Shown here in pieces: positions 55,900-64,000 of a stretch of DNA of 64,000 nucleotides. Position 1 is the stretch's first letter. Every line of letters starts with the position of its first letter. A model generated the notes under the pieces. The model saw only the letters and a program-made list of their open reading frames with translations, was not told the origin of the DNA and did not search any database. The position numbers and the translations under genes were made by a program. Location: positions 1 through 64,000 of the forward strand of contig CAFBRK010000097.1 of assembly GCA_903231505.1 (NCBI GenBank), given 5' to 3'. The DNA is from Olavius algarvensis associated proteobacterium Delta 3. GTDB lineage: Bacteria > Desulfobacterota > Desulfobacteria > Desulfobacterales > CAFBRK01.

Positions 55900-56679
55900 A
55901 TGGATTCAAATTTAATATTTTTATTCAAGAAGATACTGGGTCAACTGCTCATGCCGGTGCCGGTATGTTTGGGGTTTCTGGTAATAGGACTCATCCTTCT
56001 GTTTTTTTCTAAACGGCATACAATCGGCAAGGCCTTTGTGGCGATAGGAACGTGCATGCTTGTACTGTTTAGTTTTTTTTTCGTGCCGGACCAAATGGCC
56101 TACAATTTAGAGTACAGAAATCTTGCTGTTCTGGACATCAAATCTATTCCGAAACCAAAATTTATAGTTGTATTGGGAAGCGGTCATGATTCAGACCCAA
56201 GGCTGCCAGCAAACAGTCAACTGAATTCGTCAGGAGTCGTTAGATTAATGGAGGCGCTTCGTCTGCACAGACTATTGCCGGATGCCAGAATCATTTTTTC
56301 TGGTTGGGGAGGATCCGATCCAGTGCCACATGCCAGGGTAATGGCTGAAGTCGCGACCGAGTTTGGCATCGATTCTGATTCGATCATATTAGTAACAACC
56401 CCAAGAGATACGAAAGATGAAGCAAGAATCATATCGGGAACCGTTAAAAAAGAGCCGTTCCTGCTTGTCACTTCAGCTGCCCACATGCCTCGATCCCTGG
56501 CGCTATTGCGCAAACGGGGTGCAAATCCGATCCCAGCGCCGACGGATTATCGTTTTAGGCAACCACAAGGCATTGGTATAAGCAAGCTTTTTCCATCAAG
56601 TGAAAATATAGTCACTGCAAGGATAGTTTTTCACGAATATTTGGGAATGGCATGGGCCTACCTCCGAGATCAAATCTAA
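55900..56679 (+). CDS. YdcF/ElyC/SanA-type (DUF218) membrane protein
   Basis: Start chosen at ATG 55900, which has GTGAGGCG at good spacing; a GTG at 55888 would add four residues. 259 residues. Two N-terminal membrane segments (VCLGFLVIGLILLFF; AFVAIGTCMLVLFSFFFV), then the DUF218 domain: FIVVLGSGHDSDPRLPANSQLNSSGVVRLMEAL near 87-119 in outline, GWGGSDPVPHARVMAEVA, TKDEARI and TSAAHMPRSLALLRKRG. ElyC-like proteins influence envelope polysaccharide assembly on undecaprenyl phosphate; that role is inferred from context. Confidence 0.88.
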   Translation: MDSNLIFLFKKILGQLLMPVPVCLGFLVIGLILLFFSKRHTIGKAFVAIGTCMLVLFSFFFVPDQMAYNLEYRNLAVLDIKSIPKPKFIVVLGSGHDSDPRLPANSQLNSSGVVRLMEALRLHRLLPDARIIFSGWGGSDPVPHARVMAEVATEFGIDSDSIILVTTPRDTKDEARIISGTVKKEPFLLVTSAAHMPRSLALLRKRGANPIPAPTDYRFRQPQGIGISKLFPSSENIVTARIVFHEYLGMAWAYLRDQI

Positions 56680-56916
56680 CACCGTTGGGTGATGAAAAAC
56701 TCACATCTGCGGTGTTCGACTCAGGATCCATACTTCACACTGTTATCATACATGTTCCGGCGTTCTATAAATCTCTGTACAGCGGGCGTAATGACCGACC
56801 TTCGCCAAACAGTTGATTATAAGTGACAACTACTGGTATGTATCTTGCTCCTCCCTCTTACGTAGGTTCTCCATGTTGTCAATCCAAATTTGTAGCTGCG
56901 CTGTAAAAAGGAAACT

Positions 56917-58347
56917 ATGTCCATTCTCAAGACATATGCCCTGCTGTTTACTGCAATTCAAAAAATTGTAGACGTTATCATTGTGCTGGCAGGTACTTGG
57001 TTCATCAGGGACATTGCACCTCCTGAATTACTGCGAGGGTTGGCTCTGTTCGGCAGCCTGCTGACGCTTGTCATTTTTTCTGTTTTTGACGTATACCGAT
57101 CCTGGCGAAAAGTGACTATTGCACAACAGTTGAGATCCGTTTTGTTTTCATGGATTGCTGTGCTGGTTGCCATCAACTTGATCATCTTGTTTCTATCCAA
57201 TGAACAGCAATTCAAATTATTATGGCCATATGTCTTGTTTAAGGCCCCCATTTTTTATGAATGGGCGCTGTTGATTTTTTCAGGTTTAGCGACGGTCAGG
57301 ATATTAACCCGCATCTTTCTCATGATTATCCGAAGACAAGGTCATAATATCCGCACTGCCGTCATCGTTGGTACTGGAATTGCCGGCCAGCGGATCGGCA
57401 ATGACCTCAGAAGAGACAAATGGATGGGAATACGTCTTATCGGATATTTTGATGATGCAGCCCCTACAGGTTCTCCTGTTTTCCGTTATGAGAAGCAAGT
57501 GGGAGCGGTGTTGGGACCGATCAGTGAATGTGAAACATACATTTTGGAAAACAAAGTAGACATGCTTTTTATTGCTCTTCCCATGAGCGACGAAAAGATT
57601 ATTTCCCGCTTGATTCAGAAGCTGGGAACACGGGGAGTGAACGTGCTCATGGTACCGGATCTGTTCACTGTTGGCATACAGAAGGCAAAAGTTGATTATA
57701 TCGGTAACATGCCATTGATGGGCCTTAATCTTTTTCCTACCTGGAAACGAACGTTCGATACTGTGTTTTCGGTTGGGATTATAATCGTAACATTGCCACT
57801 TTGGATACTCATCGTGTTGGTGATCAAGCTGGAAGATAGAGGACCCGTTTTCTACAGGCATCCGAGGCTTATGGAAAGCGGTAAACAATTTATGTGTCTG
57901 AAATTCAGGACAATGCGTGTAGATTCTGATCAGCGACTTGAAAAAATGCTGGAGGAAAATAGAGAGCTTAGACAAGAGTGGAATCATAATTTTAAACTGA
58001 AAAACGATCCCAGGGTAACTAAAGTCGGATGGCTTCTTAGAAGAACAAGTCTGGATGAATTGCCCCAGTTTATCAATGTTCTTCTAGGAGATATGAGTGT
58101 GGTAGGCGCCCGTCCAATTGTTCCGGAAGAATTGCGCAATTATTATTCCGACACTGCCTTAACTTACTGCGCCATGAAACCCGGCATAACAGGTCCGTGG
58201 CAGACAGGAGAGAGGAACGACGTCTGTGATTACAGAGAGCGTGTTGAGATAGACCGGATTTATGTTTTAAACTGTACGCTGGCGACAGATCTAAAAATAA
58301 TCGGCAAAACTATCTGGCGGATGATATGGCCTAAGGGGGCGTACTAG
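56917..58347 (+). CDS. Undecaprenyl-phosphate sugar phosphotransferase (WcaJ/WbaP family)
   Basis: Starts repeat-unit synthesis by moving a hexose-1-phosphate to undecaprenyl phosphate. 476 residues. Four membrane segments in the first 130 residues, a CoA-binding-like Rossmann domain ([21 protein letters not shown] near 149 in outline), a fifth membrane helix [23 protein letters not shown] near 285 and the catalytic domain: [25 protein letters not shown] near 310 in outline, [29 protein letters not shown] near 372 in outline, [15 protein letters not shown] near 427. Nothing tells which sugar. Ends in a good terminator. Confidence 0.95.
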   Translation: MSILKTYALLFTAIQKIVDVIIVLAGTWFIRDIAPPELLRGLALFGSLLTLVIFSVFDVYRSWRKVTIAQQLRSVLFSWIAVLVAINLIILFLSNEQQFKLLWPYVLFKAPIFYEWALLIFSGLATVRILTRIFLMIIRRQGHNIRTAVIVGTGIAGQRIGNDLRRDKWMGIRLIGYFDDAAPTGSPVFRYEKQVGAVLGPISECETYILENKVDMLFIALPMSDEKIISRLIQKLGTRGVNVLMVPDLFTVGIQKAKVDYIGNMPLMGLNLFPTWKRTFDTVFSVGIIIVTLPLWILIVLVIKLEDRGPVFYRHPRLMESGKQFMCLKFRTMRVDSDQRLEKMLEENRELRQEWNHNFKLKNDPRVTKVGWLLRRTSLDELPQFINVLLGDMSVVGARPIVPEELRNYYSDTALTYCAMKPGITGPWQTGERNDVCDYRERVEIDRIYVLNCTLATDLKIIGKTIWRMIWPKGAY

Positions 58348-58410
58348 GGGCGGTTGGCCCGTTTGCCCGGGACCGGTTCGCCCGTGAAAATACAAGAAAG
58401 ACAGGATAAA

Positions 58411-58438
58411 AAAAGCAGGTCCGGAGCCCTGCTTTTTT
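58411..58438 (+). terminator. Rho-independent terminator, probably shared by both strands
   Basis: AAAAGCAGG (58411-58419), 8-nt loop, CCTGCTTTT (58428-58436) and a run of six Ts. On the minus strand the same stem is followed by Ts as well, so it also fits the end of the convergent gene at 58465. Confidence 0.85.
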
Positions 58439-58464
58439 ACTTCCACTATTATCGAAGCTATCCT

Positions 58465-58797
58465 TTAATTTCCTGAATGCGATGCTGTTGCTGCACTATC
58501 TCCGGCTGCTGTTGCTGCTGCGCCGCCAACGATAATTACAACGCCGGCCACGGCTCCTCCAATCACAGCTCCACTGACTCCTCCGGCTCCAGCGCCTCCA
58601 GCGCCTCCAGCGCCAGCAGCACCAGCTCCAGTCGCACCGGTTGCTCCGGTTCCAGCCCCCGCGGTTCCAGCTGCTGGTGCGGCGCCTGCCGCCGCAAGTT
58701 CCTCAGCGAAAACGTTCGTCGGCCCCATGATAAACAAGGCACACGCAAAGGATGTCAACACTGCCAATAATCTGAAAACAGGACGTTTTCTCTGCAT
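58465..58797 (-). CDS. Small secreted Ala/Gly-rich protein
   Basis: 110 residues. Signal peptide about 1-31 (LLAVLTSFACALFIMGPTNVFAEE). The mature part is nearly all Ala, Gly and Thr, with GAVIGGAVAGVVIIVGGAAATAAGD near 77-101 in outline resembling a glycine-zipper membrane segment. No family recognised. Codon usage is regular GCT/GCC/GGA repeats, so the frame on the other strand (Ser/Cys-rich) is a shadow. The tail resembles that of the FecR-domain protein at 32849. Confidence 0.75.
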   Translation of the reverse strand: MQRKRPVFRLLAVLTSFACALFIMGPTNVFAEELAAAGAAPAAGTAGAGTGATGATGAGAAGAGGAGGAGAGGVSGAVIGGAVAGVVIIVGGAAATAAGDSAATASHSGN

Positions 58798-59155
58798 TTG
58801 GATTCCCCCCGCTTCAATATGTGATCCTGCTGCCTTGCCCCTTTACAAAATATGTTAATTACTTAGATCACAATTTCATCCGTTGCAAGCGTTTTTTTCG
58901 GGATAACTGAAAAATCACTACAGTTTTTTTATAAACCTATTTCCGACTCCCTTGTTGGAGAAGCCACAATAGCTGATGAAGAATCGGAGTAAGGGGCCAA
59001 GTGTTTTACCCAACGATTTCTTAGCCTTTCACTGGAATCCGTGCCTGAGGCAGGCAAGCCCTGGTCGCCTCCGGCGCCGCCATGGGTTTATGCGCCTTTG
59101 GCGTGCGGGTAAACCTTGAACCCTATCGATCGACCCGCTGGTTGGGAGATGATCC
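58798..59155. other. Gene-free region between small secreted protein and yjbH
   Basis: No gene. Near 59040-59120 there are GC-rich short inverted repeats (GCCTGAGGC; GCCTCCGGCGCCGCC; CGCCTTTGGCG), similar in style to the stretch near 19080. Contains the promoter region of the 58465 gene on the minus strand. Confidence 0.45.
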
Positions 59156-61246
59156 TCATTGACGTATCCGATCGATATTTCTCTTGAACCGGGCCGGCAT
59201 CAAATCTGATCCAAACGTGTAAAGGTTCGTCCGGTGCCAAACCGTTTGCGCCACATCCCGTGCCCAAGGGGAAAACTTATATAGATAGGTTGTTCGGGAC
59301 TCTCTTGGCGAAAACATGTTCGCCGGAATCCGAATGAACACACCCTTATCGTTGTATCCTCGATTTTCCTCCGTTAGGAAAATGTCCGTATCGGTAACAC
59401 TGTACCAGGCTCCGATGACCGTGCCGTTTTCATAGGTTCGACTGGCTTCGAAACGGAATCCTACATCGCCACCCAGAAAACGGCCATACTGGGTCAACAA
59501 GGTCACATCGAAAGGTTTCATATAAGTATACAAGTTTCCTAAGGCCGTGTAATAATCCCGTTCATCGAACAACTCGAAACTGGTGCCGGGCACCCGTTTC
59601 CGTACCCAGTCTCCGGATGCGCCGATGGCTACTCCGCCGTTACCCAGGAATGTCAGGGCCTCCCCGGCAAACCCGGCGTACATCAGGTCGAAATAACCGG
59701 CACTGAAACCGCCGAAGGTCTGTTTCGTCAAGCGGAACACCTGATCATATTCCAGGCGATCCACGGTCGGTTCATCACCCAGGTATAAAAAGACGTCGCT
59801 CCGGACCGCATCCGGCGGCGGTTTGTTGCTCGAGCTGATGTTGGAAAAGAAGGGGATCATATAGGATCCGAACAGCTGAGAGCCTTTTGCAACAGTGGCG
59901 AGGGCATAGGGCTGGATCCCAACCCGGAACTTGAATACTCCGGACGGATCGTTGAGAAATGTTTGGAATTCGGGCTTGATGCCCCAATTCCAGTCCGGTC
60001 TTCTGGGTGTATCCGCAGAGGCCATTTCCCGAAGTGGTCCCAGGTTTTTAGACCTTACAGTTTCCACGGTAACCAACTGCTCGAAAATGTCCTGCCGCAT
60101 CTTTCCCATGAGGAACTCATCCAGATGCCGGGGCCGGACAGATACACGCAAAATGGGTATACGCCACCTGGTGAGCACTGCCGTCAGCATGTTCACGTCA
60201 TCCGGAGCGGATGCCAGTAGTATGCGAAGTACACGGCCGGCTGCCTTCTGGTTGTGGATGTACCTCTGGTTCGCGAACTCAGCAGTGAGCACCGTTCCAT
60301 TCGTATACACGGACACATCCCGGAAACCGGCCTTCTGGATTTCCCGTTGGACATACTGCAGGCGCCCTTTGGCATCGTCTTCCGTGAAAGGCGGCGGTGC
60401 CGTGGTGCGCCATCTGGGGGGATCCGGGGCTTTGGGTATGAGGGAATCCCCAAGCTTCACACTGAGGTTTGCCATCACCCCCAGCGTATCTCCGCGCTGC
60501 CATGACACTCCCAGATTGATGCCCCGGAATACCTCTGCTTTAATGCCCACATTGATAGGAGAAGAGGCACCCTCGGGTAATGCTTGTTTATTATCCGGCC
60601 CCAATCCGGCATCATTCTCATATTTAATGGGATTATATTCAAAAACGAGATTAGCCCTCTTGTGGAAGGCCCATTCGACCCCACCGAAAAGGCCGACATC
60701 CTCTATACCGAGGGATTCCAGGTTGCCGCTCAACCGTTTCGTTCCCAGACCCAACGTGAAGTCAAACGGAAAGATCTGACGGCTTACCACGATATATTCG
60801 GCTGGGAACAGCCGTGTTCCGAGCAAATCCTGAACACCTAAGGCAATGGCTGGATGGCCTCTTGTTTCAGGCAGTATCTGATATTTAAAATCGATGGCTT
60901 TATCTTTATAGTTTCCGAAATCTTCCCCCAAGCCGCTTTCAACATTGGTAAGTTCCGTGTATCGTCCGGTCACTTCAAGGCCCGGATACGCGCCCATGCC
61001 GATAATGATCCATTGATAGGGTTCTGCATAGGCGTAGCCGAGACGAAACACACCATCTTCGAGAACCCTTGCATTGGGAATTTCGAGAAGACCGGTGCCG
61101 CCCCAATTGGCGGCTTTATTAAAAGGGGCGTCCTCGGCCATGCAAGGGGTATGAACAGGCAAGAAAAGAAGGGCAGCAACTAGGTACAAACAGGACTGCC
61201 GAAAGGTATTCAGGAAATATTTTCTACAGAGTAGGGGCGTCAGCAC
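59156..61246 (-). CDS. YjbH-type outer-membrane exopolysaccharide protein
   Basis: 696 residues with signal peptide (LYLVAALLFLPVHTPCMAED, cleavage near 37). Residues 41-290 include NKAANWGGTGLLEIPNARVLEDGVFRLGYAYAEPY in outline, the YjbH N-terminal signature, and beta-strand-rich repeats to the C-terminus (TYLYKFSPWARDVAQTVWHRTNLYTFG in outline). YjbH proteins are predicted outer-membrane barrels tied to EPS secretion. It is encoded on the opposite strand to the neighbouring export gene. Confidence 0.92.
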   Translation of the reverse strand: MLTPLLCRKYFLNTFRQSCLYLVAALLFLPVHTPCMAEDAPFNKAANWGGTGLLEIPNARVLEDGVFRLGYAYAEPYQWIIIGMGAYPGLEVTGRYTELTNVESGLGEDFGNYKDKAIDFKYQILPETRGHPAIALGVQDLLGTRLFPAEYIVVSRQIFPFDFTLGLGTKRLSGNLESLGIEDVGLFGGVEWAFHKRANLVFEYNPIKYENDAGLGPDNKQALPEGASSPINVGIKAEVFRGINLGVSWQRGDTLGVMANLSVKLGDSLIPKAPDPPRWRTTAPPPFTEDDAKGRLQYVQREIQKAGFRDVSVYTNGTVLTAEFANQRYIHNQKAAGRVLRILLASAPDDVNMLTAVLTRWRIPILRVSVRPRHLDEFLMGKMRQDIFEQLVTVETVRSKNLGPLREMASADTPRRPDWNWGIKPEFQTFLNDPSGVFKFRVGIQPYALATVAKGSQLFGSYMIPFFSNISSSNKPPPDAVRSDVFLYLGDEPTVDRLEYDQVFRLTKQTFGGFSAGYFDLMYAGFAGEALTFLGNGGVAIGASGDWVRKRVPGTSFELFDERDYYTALGNLYTYMKPFDVTLLTQYGRFLGGDVGFRFEASRTYENGTVIGAWYSVTDTDIFLTEENRGYNDKGVFIRIPANMFSPRESRTTYLYKFSPWARDVAQTVWHRTNLYTFGSDLMPARFKRNIDRIRQ

Positions 61247-61269
61247 ATGAGATTCCGTTGAACACCGTT

Positions 61270-61420
61270 AGAACCTGTCTCAAAAAACGCGTCAAAGGCC
61301 CAAAGTTGCGCCATCGGCTGGATTGCTGCGGGTCGGCGCAGGACTGAAGGAATTCTGCCCCGCCCTTTACCGCCTTTGACGGGCCTACTCCAACCCTGAT
61401 CCACTTTTCAGATAGGTTCT
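61270..61420. mobile_element. MITE-like palindromic element, 151 bp
   Basis: Ends AGAACCTGTCTCAAAA (61270) and TTTTCAGATAGGTTCT (61420) are inverse with two differences. Inside, CGTCAAAGG and CCTTTGACG pair again, so the whole is one long imperfect palindrome. AACCTGTCTCAAAA-like ends are typical of IS-derived miniature elements. No transposase gene here. Confidence 0.6.
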
Positions 61421-61811
61421 ATAGAGATATCGTTTTAATGTGTACCTGTTCACCAAGACCAATCCATGTTTGGTGGTTTAGGCCTCTGTCATGTCGTTGA
61501 CACCGTTCTACAGGTCTGTTAATTTGCGGCCTTGTAGATAGTTATGCCCGGTGTGAGCCGCCAATCCCCTTGTGTGATGTGTTTAACAGGGTAAATATGG
61601 AGGAATGGCTGGTCAGCCAAGCGTTTAGCAAAGCCTCATTAAAAAATCAACGTAGGTATAGACCAAAATACGGAATATATTTACTATACCTCCTCCCTTT
61701 AACCTGTTGAGTGACGCCTTTACCGGCCTCTTCTAAAAAGGGATAGAAGAGGGGAGAGCGGGTGACAGAAGTGTCGATTGCCTTTTCCATATAAGCGACA
61801 TTGTCGCGTTA

Positions 61812-61835
61812 CATAAAATCGCAAACGATTTTATG
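61812..61835. repeat. Half REP-like unit: 10-bp perfect hairpin
   Basis: CATAAAATCG-CAAA-CGATTTTATG, matching the AT hairpin of the REP-like family without the GCGGC hairpin. It lies 14 nt before the next gene. Confidence 0.65.
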
Positions 61836-61849
61836 AACATACCATCAAT

Positions 61850-62437
61850 ATGGGATACCTTCAATTCTGCAAGAAAAGACCGTTAGTTTTCAGCGCCTTG
61901 GTGTTGTCAGCACTATTCTGGACCTGTTCGATCAACCCGAAAAGCATGGCACTGGGCAATTATGTGAATAGAGACATTCTTGGGATTGCCGGTTTGGAGA
62001 CAGCCGCCTGGGAGCCCTACAACGCCGTCGTGGGAGAACACTACACGTCCGATACGGCAGTCCTGGACGCCCTCAAAAACGAAGTGATTCCAATCTATGA
62101 GCGATTTTTCCATCTGCTCAAGCAGATCCAACCACAGGACGGTGAGCTTGCGCAAATCCATGCGCTTTACATCCGTGGGGCAAGCAACGTTTTGAACGGG
62201 TTCCGGGTGAAACTGGCCGGTATCGAAAATCAGAAGGAGGAAATGATCCTTGCCGGAAACCAACAGATCGGAAAGGGCGCCGAAGAGACCTATCAATGGC
62301 GGGAGCAGCTTCTGGCCCTCTATGATTCCCGCAACGCCGTGGCCATGACAAAAAAGGAAAATACAGCGCTCGATAAAGTATATCAGTTTTTCCTGACGTG
62401 GGATGCCGCAACGGTTGGGGAGCCTGTGACGCCGTAG
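61850..62437 (+). CDS. Exported protein of unknown function
   Basis: 195 residues, no family recognised. N-terminal signal-like segment (LVFSALVLSALFWTC near 12-26), then an acidic, mainly helical part (AVLDALKNEVIPIYERFFHLLKQIQPQDGELAQIHALYIRG in outline). No ribosome site is visible; a hairpin ends 14 nt upstream. Position between yjbH and the wza-like gene suggests a link to EPS export, which is only context. Confidence 0.65.
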   Translation: MGYLQFCKKRPLVFSALVLSALFWTCSINPKSMALGNYVNRDILGIAGLETAAWEPYNAVVGEHYTSDTAVLDALKNEVIPIYERFFHLLKQIQPQDGELAQIHALYIRGASNVLNGFRVKLAGIENQKEEMILAGNQQIGKGAEETYQWREQLLALYDSRNAVAMTKKENTALDKVYQFFLTWDAATVGEPVTP

Positions 62438-62827
62438 TTGAGGCGAAAGGCTTAGGGCTCAAGGCGCAGGGCATAAGGGACAAGGCTTGTCCGCCCGCCC
62501 GAGGCGGGTGAACCTCCGGCGGGCTAGATACTGGATGCTGGATTCTGGATACTGGATGCTGGATACACGGACGTGGGTACAAGGATAGAGGCTCAGGGCG
62601 CAAGGTTTGGCCGCCGTTGGCGGATTCAGGGTGTCAGGTGTCAGGGTGCTGGGACAAAATATATCTCACAGAGCTCTCAGAGGACACATAGAATAAAGAT
62701 TGAAGCTGAAAAGAACTGGATGCAGGCCTCAGGATTCACGATACAAGATGCAAGAGATAGAAGGGAAAAATAACAAAATATTAGGGTTGAGCCAAAAGAA
62801 TAATTATAGCTGAGAGAGTACGTTGCA
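62438..62827. repeat. Gene-free patchwork of short repeats
   Basis: In order: GCGAAAGGCTTAGGGCTCAAGG-type units (in outline, about 62445-62485), hairpin CCCGCC-CGA-GGCGGG (about 62496-62510), CTGGATAC/CTGGATGC array (about 62526-62570), TCAGGGTG units (about 62626-62651), CACAGAGCTCTCAGAGG (about 62668). No gene. Confidence 0.7.
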
Positions 62828-64000
62828 ATGAAGAGATTCCATAATCGACACGGCCTGATGACGCGGATTGTTTGCCTGGTCACTCTGCTCACCTTTATCG
62901 CGCAACCGGTGATGGCGCAAACGGTCTACCAGGATTACCAGCGATATAAAAATGCGACACAAACCAGCAATAAAAAAAGTGATTCAGAAGTGCCTCCCCT
63001 TGGAAGGGGTCAGCAGATAAAGCGTAATGAGGTTGAAAAGCGATTCGACAAAATGTCCACCTACGAGCGGATAGTCTTGTTCAATTCCTTGGGCGAAGAG
63101 GAAAAATATAGCCTGTTCTCATCTCTCAGTGAAAATGAAAAACAACTTCTCTTTGAGAAACTTTCCGATGACGAAAAGAAGCAGATCCTGTCTTCCATGG
63201 ATACCGACTCATTAAGGGACTGGCTCGAGAAATTCCCCGAGCTGGAAACGTTGTTGGAGGAAGAAGAAACAGAAGAAACTCTTCAGAAAAGGACTTTTCG
63301 AAAAGCAGAACCTGAAGGGCCGTCCAGGATAGAAAAGCTTTTTGCCGGCACCCTTCCGGAAGAAATATCAGAGCCATTGGAACAGTTTGGATATGCCGGA
63401 TTCGAAGTCGATATCATATCGTTCACGCCGCTGGAAAATGTGCCCGTAGGCGATGATTACGTGATCGGGCCGGATGACAATTTCACCATATTTCTCTGGG
63501 GGAAGGTTGAACAAAAATACGACGTCACCGTCAATCGGGATGGCGCCATCGATCTGCCCCGGTTGGGCATGGTCCAGGTCAGCGGGCTGACCTTTGCCGA
63601 GCTTAAATCGCTTTTAAGCGGAAAATTTAAAGAATATTATCCGGATTTTCAGATCAGTCTGACCATGGGGCGCATCCGATCGATCCAGGTATTTGTTGTG
63701 GGACAGGCTAAATTCCCGGGAAGCTATCAGCTCAGCTCGCTTTCCACCATGGTGACGGCCGTATTTGCCGCCGGGGGGCCTCGGAAAAATGGGAGTCTCA
63801 GAGATATCCGGCTTATTCGAAACGGACAAATGATCGAAAGCCTGGACCTCTATGAGTTCTTCCTGGAAGGCGACATGCGCAAGGACAAACGGCTGAGAAC
63901 CGGGGACATCATATTTTTCCCGGTCATCGGCCCGGTGGTGGGAGTGGCGGGAAACGTCAAGCGCCCGGCGATTTATGAGATTCGGGAAGGTGAGATCCTG
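62828..64000 (+). CDS. Polysaccharide export outer-membrane protein (Wza type), truncated by window end
   Basis: 391 codons from ATG 62828 to the last base, still open. Signal peptide about 1-36 (LVTLLTFIAQPVMAQ). Residues about 40-190 are charged and helical (FDKMSTYERIVLFNSLGEEEK, outline), an N-terminal extension compared with classic Wza. Poly_export domain from about 205: VGDDYVIGPDDNFTIFLWG, VNRDGAIDLPRLGMVQVSG near 234, YYPDFQISLTMGRIRSIQVFVVGQ near 271 in outline. SLBB repeats begin PGSYQLSSLSTMVTAVFAAGG near 297 and VAGNVKRPAIYEIREGE near 374. Forms the outer-membrane exit pore for the polysaccharide. Confidence 0.92.
   Translation, partial: MKRFHNRHGLMTRIVCLVTLLTFIAQPVMAQTVYQDYQRYKNATQTSNKKSDSEVPPLGRGQQIKRNEVEKRFDKMSTYERIVLFNSLGEEEKYSLFSSLSENEKQLLFEKLSDDEKKQILSSMDTDSLRDWLEKFPELETLLEEEETEETLQKRTFRKAEPEGPSRIEKLFAGTLPEEISEPLEQFGYAGFEVDIISFTPLENVPVGDDYVIGPDDNFTIFLWGKVEQKYDVTVNRDGAIDLPRLGMVQVSGLTFAELKSLLSGKFKEYYPDFQISLTMGRIRSIQVFVVGQAKFPGSYQLSSLSTMVTAVFAAGGPRKNGSLRDIRLIRNGQMIESLDLYEFFLEGDMRKDKRLRTGDIIFFPVIGPVVGVAGNVKRPAIYEIREGEIL

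Larger units (their letters stand above)
61247..61849. other. Gene-free region with MITE-like element and hairpin
   Basis: 603 bases. Contains the 151-bp palindromic element at 61270-61420 and the hairpin at 61812-61835. The remainder shows no gene. Confidence 0.5.

Noticed and set aside
56700-56735. tRNA-like T-loop GTTCGACTC
   Set aside because: The flanking bases do not form the 5-bp T-stem and no acceptor or anticodon arm could be built around it.
58477-58770. Ser/Cys-rich plus-strand ORF
   Set aside because: It is the mirror of the Ala/Gly codons of the minus-strand gene 58465-58797, which has a signal peptide and sensible start.
59040-59120. Possible cyclic-di-GMP riboswitch before the EPS export gene
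   Set aside because: The GC-rich hairpins do not carry the conserved GEMM core and the orientation does not lead into a gene start; similar text near 19080 points to a dispersed repeat.

Overview
The window looks like a chromosomal segment of a Gram-negative, GC-rich bacterium, most likely a sulfate-reducer-type Desulfobacterota (Desulfobacterales-like). This is an inference from gene content and order, from the style of the dispersed intergenic repeats, and from outer-membrane/EPS machinery (LptE, YjbH, Wza). No rRNA, tRNA or CRISPR was found.

Positions 1-12,000 are housekeeping genes on the minus strand: ilvB behind a branched-chain amino-acid leader-peptide attenuator, then (in transcription order) rng, a membrane-anchored LysM-like protein, yajC, secD, secF, dprA and topA. 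Positions 12,364-18,998 are plus-strand leuS, lptE, murJ, an FtsB/DivIC-like gene and a small TPR-like gene, with rpsT divergent from murJ.

Positions 19,400-37,700 hold nucleotide-sugar genes: gmd and fcl (GDP-fucose), a fused sulfate adenylyltransferase/APS kinase (PAPS supply), a UDP-glucuronate decarboxylase (UDP-xylose), an EPS-associated MarR-type regulator, and what looks like a full set for UDP-ManNAc(3NAc)A: WbpA-like dehydrogenase, WbpB-WbpD-like fusion, WbpE-like aminotransferase and WbpI-like epimerase. Three of those four genes are interrupted (poly-G frameshift, in-frame TAA, 1-nt frameshift), while a second epimerase gene (wecB) is intact and is followed by the C-terminal scrap of a third. 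Nearly every gap in this part carries structured repeats.

Positions 37,700-55,000 are a markedly AT-rich, probably transferred, surface-polysaccharide island: chain-length regulator, flippase, polymerase/ligase, five methyltransferases, three glycosyltransferases and a four-gene deoxy-amino-sugar cassette that includes an NDP-hexose 2,3-dehydratase, an enzyme better known from antibiotic deoxysugars. Positions 55,900-64,000 return to the host composition and hold a YdcF-type protein, the initiating sugar-phosphate transferase, an Ala/Gly-rich secreted protein, YjbH, an unknown exported protein and the start of a Wza-type export lipoprotein/porin.

The most unusual signal is the repeat landscape. 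One family is a set of large interrupted palindromes (about 120-340 bp) with TTCACCACAGAGACACAG-type ends and internal hairpins whose stems differ between copies yet stay self-complementary. A second family is a REP-like double hairpin. Elements with other inverted arms, built of degenerate 7-8-mers, enclose small genes (a four-helix-bundle/S23 gene and a decayed second copy). A GxxExxY gene lies between two units of the first family. The architecture resembles rRNA intervening sequences but sits between protein genes.
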